This document shows, piece by piece, positions 43,173 to 52,396 of a stretch of DNA of 64,000 bases (the stretch's first letter is position 1; each line of letters starts with the position of its first letter). The DNA is taken from assembly GCA_964538025.1 (NCBI GenBank), contig CAZICZ010000004.1:124001-188000 (forward strand), given 5' to 3'. This DNA is from UBA5078 sp964538025 (GTDB lineage Bacteria; Pseudomonadota; Gammaproteobacteria; Pseudomonadales; Pseudohongiellaceae). Below the pieces are notes generated by a model that was not told the origin of the DNA, ran no database searches, and saw nothing but the letters and a program-made list of their open reading frames with translations. The position numbers and the translations under genes were made by a program.

Positions 43173-43189
43173 GCCCCGCCGGGGCTCAG
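43169..43189. terminator. Bidirectional terminator between rsmI and ydbL
   Basis: CTGAGCCCC (43169-43177) and GGGGCTCAG (43181-43189) with loop GCC form a strong stem that contains the rsmI stop codon and the end of ydbL. A short TTTT follows on the plus strand. Confidence 0.7.
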
Positions 43190-43527
43190 GGTTTTCGAGT
43201 CCACTGGCCGGGCGCTGACTCCACGTAATTGCCAGGCAGTGTGTTCTCGTAGGCTCTTGTAAACGCGAGCTTGGCGACTTCCCGCACATCAATCCCATTG
43301 TCTCTGGCGATCTGCTCGTATCGCTGACGCCGCTGGGCATTGACATCCGCCACCAGGGCAGCGACATCGGCGGGCACCGAAGCTTGTACCAGGCCGATGT
43401 AACCGTCCTGTTTTTCACCGATCTGACCTGCCGCTTTGGCTTCTTCCAGGGTTGCGGCAAAGGCACTGCCCATCAGCACGAGGCTGAGCAACACAATCTG
43501 AACGCTTGCAGTAATAAGGCGCTTCAT
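43186..43527 (-). CDS. ydbL: YdbL family periplasmic protein (DUF1318)
   Basis: The 113-residue product has a signal peptide (cleavage after SAFA) and the DUF1318 core: LEEAKAAGQIGEKQDGYIGLV, then NAQRRQRYEQIARDNGI and a late LPGNYVESAPGQWTRKP. In E. coli YdbL is a periplasmic partner of the YdbH-YnbE bridge and is proposed to act as a chaperone that prevents unwanted YnbE multimerisation. It is the last gene of the ydbH-ynbE-ydbL operon, 12 bases after ynbE. Confidence 0.92.
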   Translation of the reverse strand: MKRLITASVQIVLLSLVLMGSAFAATLEEAKAAGQIGEKQDGYIGLVQASVPADVAALVADVNAQRRQRYEQIARDNGIDVREVAKLAFTRAYENTLPGNYVESAPGQWTRKP

Positions 43528-43539
43528 GAGTCTCTCCTG

Positions 43540-43731
43540 TTAAAACAAATCGCTGTCATTGCTGAACATATCATCGAGCTCCCGCTCCACCTTGACGCGG
43601 ATCTCATGTTCGATGCGCACATTGAGATTGATGGTGATGGGTTCATTGGGCATCGCCACCTGCACCGTTGGCGTACAGGCCGCCAGCAGCAGGGGAGCAA
43701 ACACGAGCAGAGGAAAGGAGCGGTAGCGCAT
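43540..43731 (-). CDS. ynbE: YnbE family outer-membrane lipoprotein
   Basis: The 63-residue lipoprotein has a signal with lipobox LAAC (C19) and a mature part with IEHEIRVKVERELDDMF, which is the YnbE signature. In E. coli YnbE sits in the outer membrane and extends the beta-strand bridge formed by YdbH for phospholipid transport. It lies between ydbH and ydbL on the same strand. Confidence 0.9.
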   Translation of the reverse strand: MRYRSFPLLVFAPLLLAACTPTVQVAMPNEPITINLNVRIEHEIRVKVERELDDMFSNDSDLF

Positions 43732-43859
43732 AGTCTGTGTCCTGTCAGCGTTGCTGCCTCTTCACGAGGCATGGGATTCGGTGGAGCATGGTGCCACATT
43801 AGCAGAGTCATCTGAACCCTGGCTTAACATCGCCTGTCCTGTCGGAAAATCGCGCGCGA

Positions 43860-46436
43860 CTAGCGGGTGTCCAATGCGCGTTCTACGGTGTCCGAAATGG
43901 AGCGACCCGCCTGTAGACTGCGCAGCAACATCGGAATATTGTCACTGATATTCAGGTTCAGGTTAATGCGCTGGCCGTTGTTCAGATCGGGATTGAGTCC
44001 TTGCAGCTTCATGCCCAGAAGCAGCTCTCCGCTGGGAAGGTAGTCCACCGTCGTCTCCAGCAGATCGTACTGGTAGTTGGCGAGTGCCTGATTGACGAAA
44101 TCTAGAGTGGCGTTGCCGGTGGCGCCTGCGGAAAGATAGCGAATGACTCCGCCGGGGGACTCTGCGTTCAGGTTTCCTGCGCCAATGACCGGCGAACCGT
44201 CAACGAGCGCCAGAGGCAGGGTGCCGCTGATAAAGCCGGTGGCCTGCACGTTCTCATAGGCCCCCATCGCCAGCATGCTGCCGATATTCAGGCGCTCAAT
44301 CTCCAGAAGTAGCGAGGGACTTTGCCCCTGCAGCTGAAACTCCCCTCCGTCGGCATGCAAACGTCCCTCAAAAACGGTGGCGTTCAGGTCGTGCAGGGAG
44401 ACACTTCCCGTCTCCGAGTCGCCGCCAAAGCGCAGTGAAATGGCCTCGATCGGGACACCGGGGTCGAGGCGGGCAATGTGCAGAGTCGCCTCAGACGCCG
44501 TGCGGAAATGCCCGCCGGGCAGCAGTTGTCCGGAGATCTGAGTACTCAGCCCGGTGATGGCGATGTCCTCATAGAAGCCTGAAAGAGCCTCTGCCTGCAG
44601 GTCTGCCGTTCCTTCCAGCGGCCTCTCCTGGTTGGCAAGGTTCACGGTCAGCGCTGCGCGGCCCTGAACGCTGCCATCGACGATGTCCGCGGTGAAGGGA
44701 GGTTGAAAAAACAGGGACGACAGAGCCTGTTCTCCCGGGCCGAAATGCAGAACGGGCGTTTCAAAAACGACAGTGCCGGGCGCATCGCTTAAGGGAAGGC
44801 GTGCTTCTATCCGAGCGAACTCGCGATCCGCCAGTCGCACGGTTCCCTGCGCATCTAGGCGCTCCTCCTGTAGCGTGAGGTGCATGTCCAGCTCGGGTTT
44901 GCGTAGCGTCAGCGGCAGCAGCTCGCTGCCGAGATTGCGTACCTGCAGGGAGGCATCCACACGCGACGCCTTGGGCGTTTCCGACAGAAACTCCGCCGTG
45001 ACAGAGGAGAGGGTCATGACGGCGTAGCTGCGTTTCTCTGCCACCGTAATATCTGGCAGGAAAAGGTCCACGCCGTCGCTTTGTACAAAGAGACTGCTCA
45101 GATCCTGCGCCTTTACACTCAGCGAACGCTGCACCAGAGCATTGAAGTCCTGCATGCGCAGGTCGCCAATTTCCAAGGCTTGCCATTGAAATCGTGAGCC
45201 GGTGTCAAAGTGCAGCAGCACTGCCTGTTCTTCCTGTTCAATGCTGCCCTGGGTATAGGCTTCCAATGCGCGTGCTTGAATTCCCGGGAGTGCAAGTTCA
45301 GGAACCTGCGCGAGCCCTGCCTGGGTTCCCGAACAGGTGTTTGCCGCGGTGCAGTGCCAGCTCAAGGAGTCGAGTCGCAGCGACACCACAGAGGGGGCTT
45401 CTCCTGTGCTGGGAAACAGGAGAAGCTCTGCCTGTGGCGCCTCCACGCGGATGTCGAGGCGTCCTTCTCCCTGAAATGAGCCCTCCACCCGCACGGGCGC
45501 TGCGTTTCGCCAGCCCAAGGCGCGTACGCTTCCTTCGTTGGCCGACGTCAGCCCTGCATCGACGGTGCTGTCGGGGGCAAGCGTGCCCGTGATGGACAAT
45601 GCCTGCGCATCCGAATGCAACATGGCCTCGATGCTGAGTATCCCGGCGACGCTTTCAAGCCCCGCGGGCAAAAGACGGTGTTCCTCCAGGTAGGGGCTTA
45701 GGGATGTCAGCTGCACGCGACTCTGAAGCGTTCCCGCCACGCCATCAGGGGACTCTGTCAGGGACCCGCTGGCCTCCAGTACGGCGGTAGAATCACGGGT
45801 GACCTGCGCCTGCCATGTCAGCTGTGGCGGTGAATAAGTGCTTGGCTGTCCTGAAATCGCCACTTCCCATTGCACATGTGCATCGAGTTGTAGCGAAAGC
45901 GCGTCGACAAGCAGCTGGGCGCGCCCGTCTTCCTTGCGGACTGACAGGTGAGATTCCTCGAGATAGGGGGCTATGCGAAGGGACGGCAGCTCGATGACCT
46001 TACTCGGCAGGGCTGACAATGTGTCCAGAAGAGGTCCCAAGGGAGGGAGAACGAAGAGCTCAGACGTGGGTTCCTGCGCAGTACCGGGTGTGGGCAAAGC
46101 AAGATCGACCCGTGTCGCGCTGAGCTGCTGGAACTGACCCTGCCACAGTCCCCGTGAGGTAAATCGTATCTCGAGGTTGTCAATCTGACTGGCGGTTTCA
46201 CTGTCACGCGCCCTTAGACCAAGCGTTCCAATGCGCACATATTCTGTGCCGATCACGACCCCTTCGACTGCTGTCAGCGTGAACCCGTAAGACGACAGAA
46301 CAAGTCCCCCGGCAATCCGGACGAGTGAATCGAGAAAGAGCCAGGCACACACAGACAGCACGGCAATCACTGACAGTCCACTCCACAGCACGCGCGTCAG
46401 GAAGCGGGGAAGGCGAGGGGGGACATGTGACGACAT
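43860..46436 (-). CDS. ydbH: YdbH family AsmA-like lipid-transfer protein
   Basis: From the ATG at 46436 the product has 858 residues, one N-terminal membrane helix (about 16-36, WSGLSVIAVLSVCAWLFL) and a long periplasmic region of repeated short beta strands typical of AsmA-like bridge proteins. The C-terminal end has the family's INLNLNISDNIPMLLRSLQAGRSI motif. YdbH, TamB and YhdP together carry phospholipid to the outer membrane in E. coli. The longer frame to 46505 adds 23 residues without support. It precedes ynbE by 128 bases, and rnpB is divergent. Confidence 0.9.
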   Translation of the reverse strand: MSSHVPPRLPRFLTRVLWSGLSVIAVLSVCAWLFLDSLVRIAGGLVLSSYGFTLTAVEGVVIGTEYVRIGTLGLRARDSETASQIDNLEIRFTSRGLWQGQFQQLSATRVDLALPTPGTAQEPTSELFVLPPLGPLLDTLSALPSKVIELPSLRIAPYLEESHLSVRKEDGRAQLLVDALSLQLDAHVQWEVAISGQPSTYSPPQLTWQAQVTRDSTAVLEASGSLTESPDGVAGTLQSRVQLTSLSPYLEEHRLLPAGLESVAGILSIEAMLHSDAQALSITGTLAPDSTVDAGLTSANEGSVRALGWRNAAPVRVEGSFQGEGRLDIRVEAPQAELLLFPSTGEAPSVVSLRLDSLSWHCTAANTCSGTQAGLAQVPELALPGIQARALEAYTQGSIEQEEQAVLLHFDTGSRFQWQALEIGDLRMQDFNALVQRSLSVKAQDLSSLFVQSDGVDLFLPDITVAEKRSYAVMTLSSVTAEFLSETPKASRVDASLQVRNLGSELLPLTLRKPELDMHLTLQEERLDAQGTVRLADREFARIEARLPLSDAPGTVVFETPVLHFGPGEQALSSLFFQPPFTADIVDGSVQGRAALTVNLANQERPLEGTADLQAEALSGFYEDIAITGLSTQISGQLLPGGHFRTASEATLHIARLDPGVPIEAISLRFGGDSETGSVSLHDLNATVFEGRLHADGGEFQLQGQSPSLLLEIERLNIGSMLAMGAYENVQATGFISGTLPLALVDGSPVIGAGNLNAESPGGVIRYLSAGATGNATLDFVNQALANYQYDLLETTVDYLPSGELLLGMKLQGLNPDLNNGQRINLNLNISDNIPMLLRSLQAGRSISDTVERALDTR

Positions 46437-46529
46437 AAACTCTCGCAAGGGTGGTGGGTGCGGCGAAGGCAGTGTGCCATAGCGATCCGGGCAAACAAAG
46501 CGCACGGCCTGTCATGGCGGCGATAGTGC

Positions 46530-46557
46530 TTGTAATCGCCTGAATGCTCGCTTAACC
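46530..46557 (+). promoter_or_regulatory. rnpB: Candidate promoter for rnpB
   Basis: TTGTAA (46530-46535) and TTAACC (46552-46557) are 16 bases apart, placing the start of transcription at about 46564-46566, where the RNase P RNA begins. Confidence 0.45.
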
Positions 46558-46565
46558 TGCGCGCC

Positions 46566-46945
<380 letters not shown>

Positions 46946-47137
46946 ACTTTTTTCTCCTCGAATTCCCCCCGATTTTTAGTCTTTACACCCCTTCGTCTTA
47001 ACAAACTACTTTAAGTCTAAAAGCTATTCTTCTGATATTGTTCCTGTTAGCAATTTCTGCGTTAGCCTCTGCACGTAACTTCCGGATTTTTCTCAGCATT
47101 TTCCGCTTATTTCCCTCTCAAAAACGCCAAATAGTGC

Positions 47138-47166
47138 TTGCGAAACGGTATGCCTGTGCCTATAGT
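47138..47166 (+). promoter_or_regulatory. mraZ: Promoter of the dcw cluster (Pmra)
   Basis: TTGCGA (47138-47143) and TATAGT (47161-47166) are 17 bases apart, near consensus, with a transcription start expected at about 47173. It is the only good promoter in the 313-base gap after rnpB and feeds the division cluster; the upstream part of that gap (46955-47137) is AT-rich and shows no gene. Confidence 0.7.
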
Positions 47167-47174
47167 GTCGCAAT

Positions 47175-47214
47175 GTGGCGAAAAGTGGAAAATTCTGTAG
47201 AAAAGTGGGGATTT
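47175..47214. promoter_or_regulatory. Four 10-base repeats, probable MraZ operator
   Basis: GTGGCGAAAA, GTGGAAAATT, CTGTAGAAAA and GTGGGGATTT follow one another without gaps. E. coli MraZ binds direct TGGG-type repeats with 10-base spacing next to its promoter. Repeats 1, 2 and 4 begin GTGG; repeat 3 has drifted. They lie just downstream of the predicted start, fit for autorepression. Confidence 0.7.
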
Positions 47215-47258
47215 AGGGTCCCTTGATTGAAGTGTCACCTGAGGCGTAAGGATTCATC

Positions 47259-47714
47259 GTGTTTCGAGGCGTGAATGTCATCAATCTGGATACGAAAGGG
47301 CGCATGGCCATGCCATCGCGCTATCGCGACCAATTGGTGTCGGAATTCAGTGGCCGTCTCGTGGCAACCATTGATCCGATGGCCAAATGCCTTCTGCTCT
47401 ACCCGATTGATGTCTGGGAAGAGATTCAGAAAAAGATCGAGTCGCTCTCCAGCTTCAATGCCGACACCCGCAAGTTCCAGCGCATGATGATCGGTTATGC
47501 CACCGACCTGGAGCTGGATGGCAGCGGGCGCATCCTGTTGTCTCAGGTGCTGCGCAACCATGCGGAGCTGGATAAGCACGTCGCTCTGGTCGGGCAGGGC
47601 AAGAAGCTCGAACTGTGGAGTGAGAAGAATTGGGCGGAGCAAACCGCGCTCTGGCTGTCACAGACCAGTGCGGGTGGCGAGCTGCCGGCAGAGCTGCAAT
47701 CGCTGTCTCTGTAA
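47259..47714 (+). CDS. mraZ: Division/cell wall cluster transcriptional repressor MraZ
   Basis: MraZ is a ring-forming DNA-binding protein of the AbrB/SpoVT fold that represses its own operon. The 151-residue product has two such repeats: NVINLDTKGRMAMPSRYRD near the start and ATDLELDGSGRILLSQVLRNHA around 80-101. Start codon GTG at 47259, with AAGGA six bases upstream. Its putative binding repeats lie at 47175-47214. Confidence 0.96.
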   Translation: MFRGVNVINLDTKGRMAMPSRYRDQLVSEFSGRLVATIDPMAKCLLLYPIDVWEEIQKKIESLSSFNADTRKFQRMMIGYATDLELDGSGRILLSQVLRNHAELDKHVALVGQGKKLELWSEKNWAEQTALWLSQTSAGGELPAELQSLSL

Positions 47715-47772
47715 TGTGAGTGGCATGGGTATCCCGGCGTGAGGATGCGCGCACGGGTACCGGGAGTAGGGA

Positions 47773-48705
47773 ATGCAGGGGCAGCAGCATGAAACCGTTT
47801 TACTGGACCCTGCTGTCGCGGCCCTCGTGACAGACCCTTCCGGCGTGTACGTCGATGGCACCTTCGGGCGAGGAGGTCACTCCCGCAAGATATTGCAGGT
47901 GCTCGGCCCCAGGGGACGCCTGATCGCTTTCGACAAAGACCCGGATGCCATCGCGCAGGCGCAACCCCTTTGCGAGCGCGACGAACGCTTCTCCATCGTG
48001 CAGGGCAGCTTCGCGGAGCTTGCCGCCCGGATGTCGCAGGCGGGGCTGGTTGGAAATCTCAGCGGGGTGTTGCTGGATTTGGGGGTGTCTTCCCCGCAGT
48101 TGGATGAGGCGCATCGCGGTTTTAGTTTTACTCAAGACGGTCCTTTGGATATGAGAATGAATCCGAACGAAGGGCAAAGTGCAGCGCAGTGGTTGGCGAG
48201 TGCGGCGGAGCAGGAAATCGCCGACGTCATTTATCGCTTCGGTGAAGAGCGATTCTCCCGGCGCATGGCACGCGCCATCGTCGAGACCCGTCAACACACG
48301 CCTATCACATCGACCTTGCACCTCGCGGAGATCATCAAGCAGGCCAACCCCGCGTGGGAAAAACACAAGCATCCTGCCACGCGCGCCTTTCAGGCGATTC
48401 GCATTTACATCAACCGTGAGTTGGACGATCTGCGCGATGTGCTCCAGCAGGCCTTGGACGTGCTCGCCGTAGGCGGACGATTGGTGGTGATCAGTTTCCA
48501 CTCCCTCGAAGATCGCATGGTCAAACAGTTCATGAATGAGCAGGCCCGAGGAGATGATTTTCCGGCGGGCGTGCCCGTCATGACCTCGGCGCTGAATCCG
48601 CGCATGAAGAAGATTGGCAAGGCGATCAAGGCGGATGACGACGAACTCGCCCGCAACCCGCGTTCACGCAGCGCGATGATGCGGGTGGCGGAAAAGATCG
48701 CCTGA
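47773..48705 (+). CDS. rsmH: 16S rRNA (cytosine-1402-N4)-methyltransferase
   Basis: RsmH methylates N4 of C1402, the nucleotide that RsmI (also in this window) methylates on the ribose. The 310-residue product has the SAM motif YVDGTFGRGGHSRKIL, LLDLGVSSPQLDEAHRGFSF, and RAFQAIRIYINREL, with the late VVISFHSLEDRMVKQFM. It is the second dcw gene. Confidence 0.97.
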   Translation: MQGQQHETVLLDPAVAALVTDPSGVYVDGTFGRGGHSRKILQVLGPRGRLIAFDKDPDAIAQAQPLCERDERFSIVQGSFAELAARMSQAGLVGNLSGVLLDLGVSSPQLDEAHRGFSFTQDGPLDMRMNPNEGQSAAQWLASAAEQEIADVIYRFGEERFSRRMARAIVETRQHTPITSTLHLAEIIKQANPAWEKHKHPATRAFQAIRIYINRELDDLRDVLQQALDVLAVGGRLVVISFHSLEDRMVKQFMNEQARGDDFPAGVPVMTSALNPRMKKIGKAIKADDDELARNPRSRSAMMRVAEKIA

Positions 48706-48739
48706 CAACGACACCTTTAGAGAAAAAGATGCCCAAACG

Positions 48740-49093
48740 ATGAGCACGGCCACCAACAAGATCAATGTGAATCAGACGCGCACAACCGGCGCGGTAACGG
48801 TATTTACCTGGACGGCCTTTTTTTCGCCGCGCATGGGAATTCTGCTGGTCTTGCTGTTGAGCGTGCTGATTTCGGGCGTGGGGGTGATCTACACCACCTT
48901 CAAGACACGCTACCTGCTGAACGAATTGCAGCAACTGAAAACCCAGCGCAATGACCTGCAGGTGCAGTGGGGGCAGCTGCTTATCGAGCAGAGCACTTTC
49001 AGCCTCGAAAGCCGTGTAGAGCGCAAAGCAAATGAAGAGCTGGCGATGGAAACGCCCGCGATATCCGACATTGTCATGGTGCGATATGAGTAA
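48740..49093 (+). CDS. ftsL: Cell division protein FtsL
   Basis: FtsL is a bitopic divisome protein that pairs with FtsB through a periplasmic coiled coil and is needed to activate FtsWI. The 117-residue product has a cytoplasmic N-terminus, one membrane helix (about 33-53, MGILLVLLLSVLISGVGVIY) and a leucine-rich coiled coil (NELQQLKTQRNDLQVQWGQLL). Assignment rests on position between rsmH and ftsI and on this topology. It overlaps ftsI by eight bases. FtsB is not in the window. Confidence 0.92.
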   Translation: MSTATNKINVNQTRTTGAVTVFTWTAFFSPRMGILLVLLLSVLISGVGVIYTTFKTRYLLNELQQLKTQRNDLQVQWGQLLIEQSTFSLESRVERKANEELAMETPAISDIVMVRYE

Positions 49094-50825
49094 GGAAAAC
49101 ACCCAGCACACCCCCATCCTGTGGCGACTGATCCTGATATTCGTCGTCATGGCGATGTGCATTGTCGCCATCTTTTGGAAGCTGACCTCACTGCATGTGC
49201 TGCAAAAGGAATTTCTGCAGGGGCAGGGCGATGCCCGCACCATTCGCACGGAACCGCTCTCGGCCACACGCGGCATGATTACCGACCGCAACGGGGAACC
49301 GCTGGCGGTGAGCACGCCGGTGAAATCCATCTGGGTAAACCCGAAAGAGATTTCGCAGGAGTTGCGTGATATCGAAGTGCTGGCCCTTGCGCTGGAGCTT
49401 GATTCGCAGACATTGGCGGCAACTATCGCTGCAAACGCGGAAAAAGACTTTCTGTTCGTAAAGCGTCGCATATCTCCCGCAGAGGCGGAGGCGGTGTTGT
49501 CACTGCGCATCGATGGCGTTTATTCGCGTCAGGAATATCAGCGTTACTACCCGCAGGGAGAAGTCGCGGCGCACGTCGTCGGTTTTACCAACGTGGATGA
49601 TGCCGGCCAGGAAGGCATGGAGCTGGCCTTCGAGGACTGGTTGCAGGGTGTACCGGGGCGTCAGCAGGTGATGAAGGATCGGCGCGGTCGCATCATCCGT
49701 GAGCTCGACACGCTGGCGCCGGCGCAGCCCGGAAAGAACCTCGAGCTGAGCATTGATTTCCGTCTGCAAAACCACACCTACAAAGAGCTCAAATCGGAGT
49801 ACCTGCTCAGAGGTGCCAGGTCTGCCTCTGTTGTCGTGATGGATGTCGCCACCGGTGAAGTGCTGGCGATGGCCAATCAGCCCTCCTACAACCCTAACAA
49901 TCGCGGTGTCATCACCGACTTCAGCGCATTGCGCAACCGCGCCGTGACGGACCTCGTTGAGCCCGGCTCCACGGTGAAAGCCTTTACGGTAGCGGCCGCG
50001 CTAGAGTCCGGCATGTTCACGCCGGAAACGCTCGTGGATACGAATCCTGGCCGCATCCGCGTAGGTCGCGACTGGGTGACTGACGCGACGACACGCGCAA
50101 TCAACCACGGCATGCTGACGGTACAGGGTGTCATCACCAAGTCGAGCAATGTCGGTGCCACGCGCCTCGCGCTGGCCATTGGGCATGAGCCGTTGCGCAA
50201 CATGCTGGAGCGCGTCGGCTTTGGATCAGCCACCGGTACCGGCTTCCCGGGGGAGCGCAGTGGTGTGCTGCCCAATCACCGTATCTGGCACGACATTGAG
50301 ACCGCCACCCTTTCCTACGGCTATGGCTTGTCGGCTTCTGCGCTGCAATTGGCCAGCGCCTATACCACGCTTGTCAGCGGGGGCATCAAGAAGCCGGTGT
50401 CGATGCTGAAATTGAGTCCAGAAGCCTTGGCTGCCCTTCCCACCGAACATGTCATTTCAGAAAAAATCGCGCGCGATGTCATGGCGGCACTCGAAACCGT
50501 GGTGGACAAAGAGCGTGGCGGCGGTGCAACGGCTGCCAACGTCCCGTTCTACAGTGTGGCGGGAAAGACAGGAACCGCCCATGTGGTGGGTGCCTCCGGC
50601 TATGAAAGCAATGTGTACAACTCCCTGTTCGTGGGCTACGCCCCTGCCAGTGCCCCTCGCATCGTGGTGGTCATCATCATGAATGAACCGGGAGGGAGCG
50701 AGCACTACGGGAGTCAGGTGGCGGCGCCGCTGTTTTCACGCATCGTCACTGGCGCAATGCGCATTCTGAATGTCGCTCCGGACAAGCTGGACGATGCCCA
50801 ATTAATTGAACTGAGCGCGCTCTGA
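49086..50825 (+). CDS. ftsI: Septal peptidoglycan transpeptidase FtsI (PBP3)
   Basis: FtsI cross-links septal peptidoglycan and is a beta-lactam target. From the ATG at 49086 the product is 579 residues, with one membrane helix (about 11-31), a pedestal domain (about 50-210), and the transpeptidase domain with catalytic motifs S295-T-V-K298, S353-S-N355 and K494-T-G496. The start overlaps the end of ftsL; a start at 49032 would lack a ribosome-binding site of comparable quality and put the helix further in. Confidence 0.96.
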   Translation: MSKENTQHTPILWRLILIFVVMAMCIVAIFWKLTSLHVLQKEFLQGQGDARTIRTEPLSATRGMITDRNGEPLAVSTPVKSIWVNPKEISQELRDIEVLALALELDSQTLAATIAANAEKDFLFVKRRISPAEAEAVLSLRIDGVYSRQEYQRYYPQGEVAAHVVGFTNVDDAGQEGMELAFEDWLQGVPGRQQVMKDRRGRIIRELDTLAPAQPGKNLELSIDFRLQNHTYKELKSEYLLRGARSASVVVMDVATGEVLAMANQPSYNPNNRGVITDFSALRNRAVTDLVEPGSTVKAFTVAAALESGMFTPETLVDTNPGRIRVGRDWVTDATTRAINHGMLTVQGVITKSSNVGATRLALAIGHEPLRNMLERVGFGSATGTGFPGERSGVLPNHRIWHDIETATLSYGYGLSASALQLASAYTTLVSGGIKKPVSMLKLSPEALAALPTEHVISEKIARDVMAALETVVDKERGGGATAANVPFYSVAGKTGTAHVVGASGYESNVYNSLFVGYAPASAPRIVVVIIMNEPGGSEHYGSQVAAPLFSRIVTGAMRILNVAPDKLDDAQLIELSAL

Positions 50826-50839
50826 CGGGAAGCGATGCG

Positions 50840-52396
50840 ATGAACATAGCGGAAAACATGGTGCAAACACGTTCATTGGTACAGTTGTTGACGGGACTCG
50901 TGGCGCTGCCAGATGCGCTGCCTGCCGAATACGACGTCCGTGTGAGCGGCATCACGCTTGATTCGCGCCAGGTGTCTCCCGGAGATTTGTTTTTTGCCTG
51001 CTTCGGCAAAAATCATGATGCCCGCGATTACATCGATCAGGCCATTGCCCGCGGCGCGGCGGCGGTGCTGGCGCACGCTGGGGGAGAGTGGCAGGGCGTG
51101 CAGGTGCGTCAGGGTGTGATCGTGTTGGCCATTCCCGATCTGGCAGCACAGGCAGGCCACATTGCCAGCCGCTTTTACGGTGAACCCAGTGCCGCGATGA
51201 CCGTGGTCGGTGTGACCGGAACCAACGGCAAAACCAGCTGCACGCAGTTCATCGCCCAGGCATTGACGTATCTGCAGCAGCGATGTGGCGTCATCGGAAC
51301 ACTTGGCGCCGGCTTTCCGCCGCGTCTGGAAGACACCTCCTATACCACGCCCGATCCCGTGCAGGTCCAGGCCGTGCTGGCACAGCTGCGCACACAGGGT
51401 GCCGAGGCTGTCGCGATGGAGGTCTCATCCCAGGGGCTTCACCAGCACCGTGTCAATGGCGTGCGCTTTGATGTGGCGGTATTTACCAATCTCACGCGAG
51501 ATCATCTGGATTATCACGGCAGTATGGAGGCCTACTTTGATACCAAGCGCCAACTCTTTATGGTGGACGGGCTTGGCAGTGCCGTGGTCAACATGGACGA
51601 TCCCTACGCCATCAAGATTCTGAACACACTGGCCCCCTCTGTTCGCAGTTTTACCTACAGTCTTCGCAACTCCCATGCGGATGTTTATGCCCTGCGCTAC
51701 AGCCAGCACCGGCATGGCTACACCGCGCGTGTGCACACGCCCTTTGGCGAGGGGGATCTGCGGGGTCCGTTGCTCGGCAGTTTCAATTTCAGCAATGTGC
51801 TGGCCGTACTGACGACCCTGTTGGCCATTCTGGGTGCCACGTCTGGATTTTCGCTGGTACGGCTTCTTGAGGCGCTTTCTCAGCTGCGTCCCGTCGCCGG
51901 ACGTATGGAAATTGTAGGAGATGACAGCGACATCACCGCTGTCGTCGATTACGCCCATACGCCTGATGCCCTTCGTGTAGCGCTTCAGGCGCTGCGGGAG
52001 CACTTCAGTGGCAAGCTCTGGTGTGTCTTCGGCTGTGGCGGCAATCGCGATCAGGGCAAGCGTCCGATCATGGCAGAGATGGCCGACGCGTTCGCGGACC
52101 GTGTGATCGTCACGGACGATAATCCTCGCAAGGAAGATGCAGACGACATCGTGCGGCAGATTTTGCTGGGCATCGAAGACACCTCCGGCTTGATTGTGGA
52201 ACGAGATCGCGCAAAAGCCATTGCACTGGCCATCGCAAGTGCACAACCGGGCGATGTGGTACTGATTGCCGGCAAAGGGCATGAAAATTATCAGGACGTA
52301 AACGGCAAGCGCATGGTGTTCAGCGACGTGAATCAGGCGCGTATCGCCTTGGCACAGCGTCCTGCCGGTGCGCGCAGCGCGGGAGTCAGGCCATGA
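50840..52396 (+). CDS. murE: UDP-MurNAc-L-Ala-D-Glu:meso-diaminopimelate ligase
   Basis: MurE adds the third amino acid to the peptidoglycan stem. The 518-residue product has the P-loop GVTGTNGKTSC (124-134), the carbamylated-lysine region DYHGSMEAYFDTKR and the DNPR motif (in TDDNPRKEDADDI), which in the family recognises meso-diaminopimelate and not lysine. The stop overlaps murF by four bases (ATGA). Confidence 0.97.
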   Translation: MNIAENMVQTRSLVQLLTGLVALPDALPAEYDVRVSGITLDSRQVSPGDLFFACFGKNHDARDYIDQAIARGAAAVLAHAGGEWQGVQVRQGVIVLAIPDLAAQAGHIASRFYGEPSAAMTVVGVTGTNGKTSCTQFIAQALTYLQQRCGVIGTLGAGFPPRLEDTSYTTPDPVQVQAVLAQLRTQGAEAVAMEVSSQGLHQHRVNGVRFDVAVFTNLTRDHLDYHGSMEAYFDTKRQLFMVDGLGSAVVNMDDPYAIKILNTLAPSVRSFTYSLRNSHADVYALRYSQHRHGYTARVHTPFGEGDLRGPLLGSFNFSNVLAVLTTLLAILGATSGFSLVRLLEALSQLRPVAGRMEIVGDDSDITAVVDYAHTPDALRVALQALREHFSGKLWCVFGCGGNRDQGKRPIMAEMADAFADRVIVTDDNPRKEDADDIVRQILLGIEDTSGLIVERDRAKAIALAIASAQPGDVVLIAGKGHENYQDVNGKRMVFSDVNQARIALAQRPAGARSAGVRP

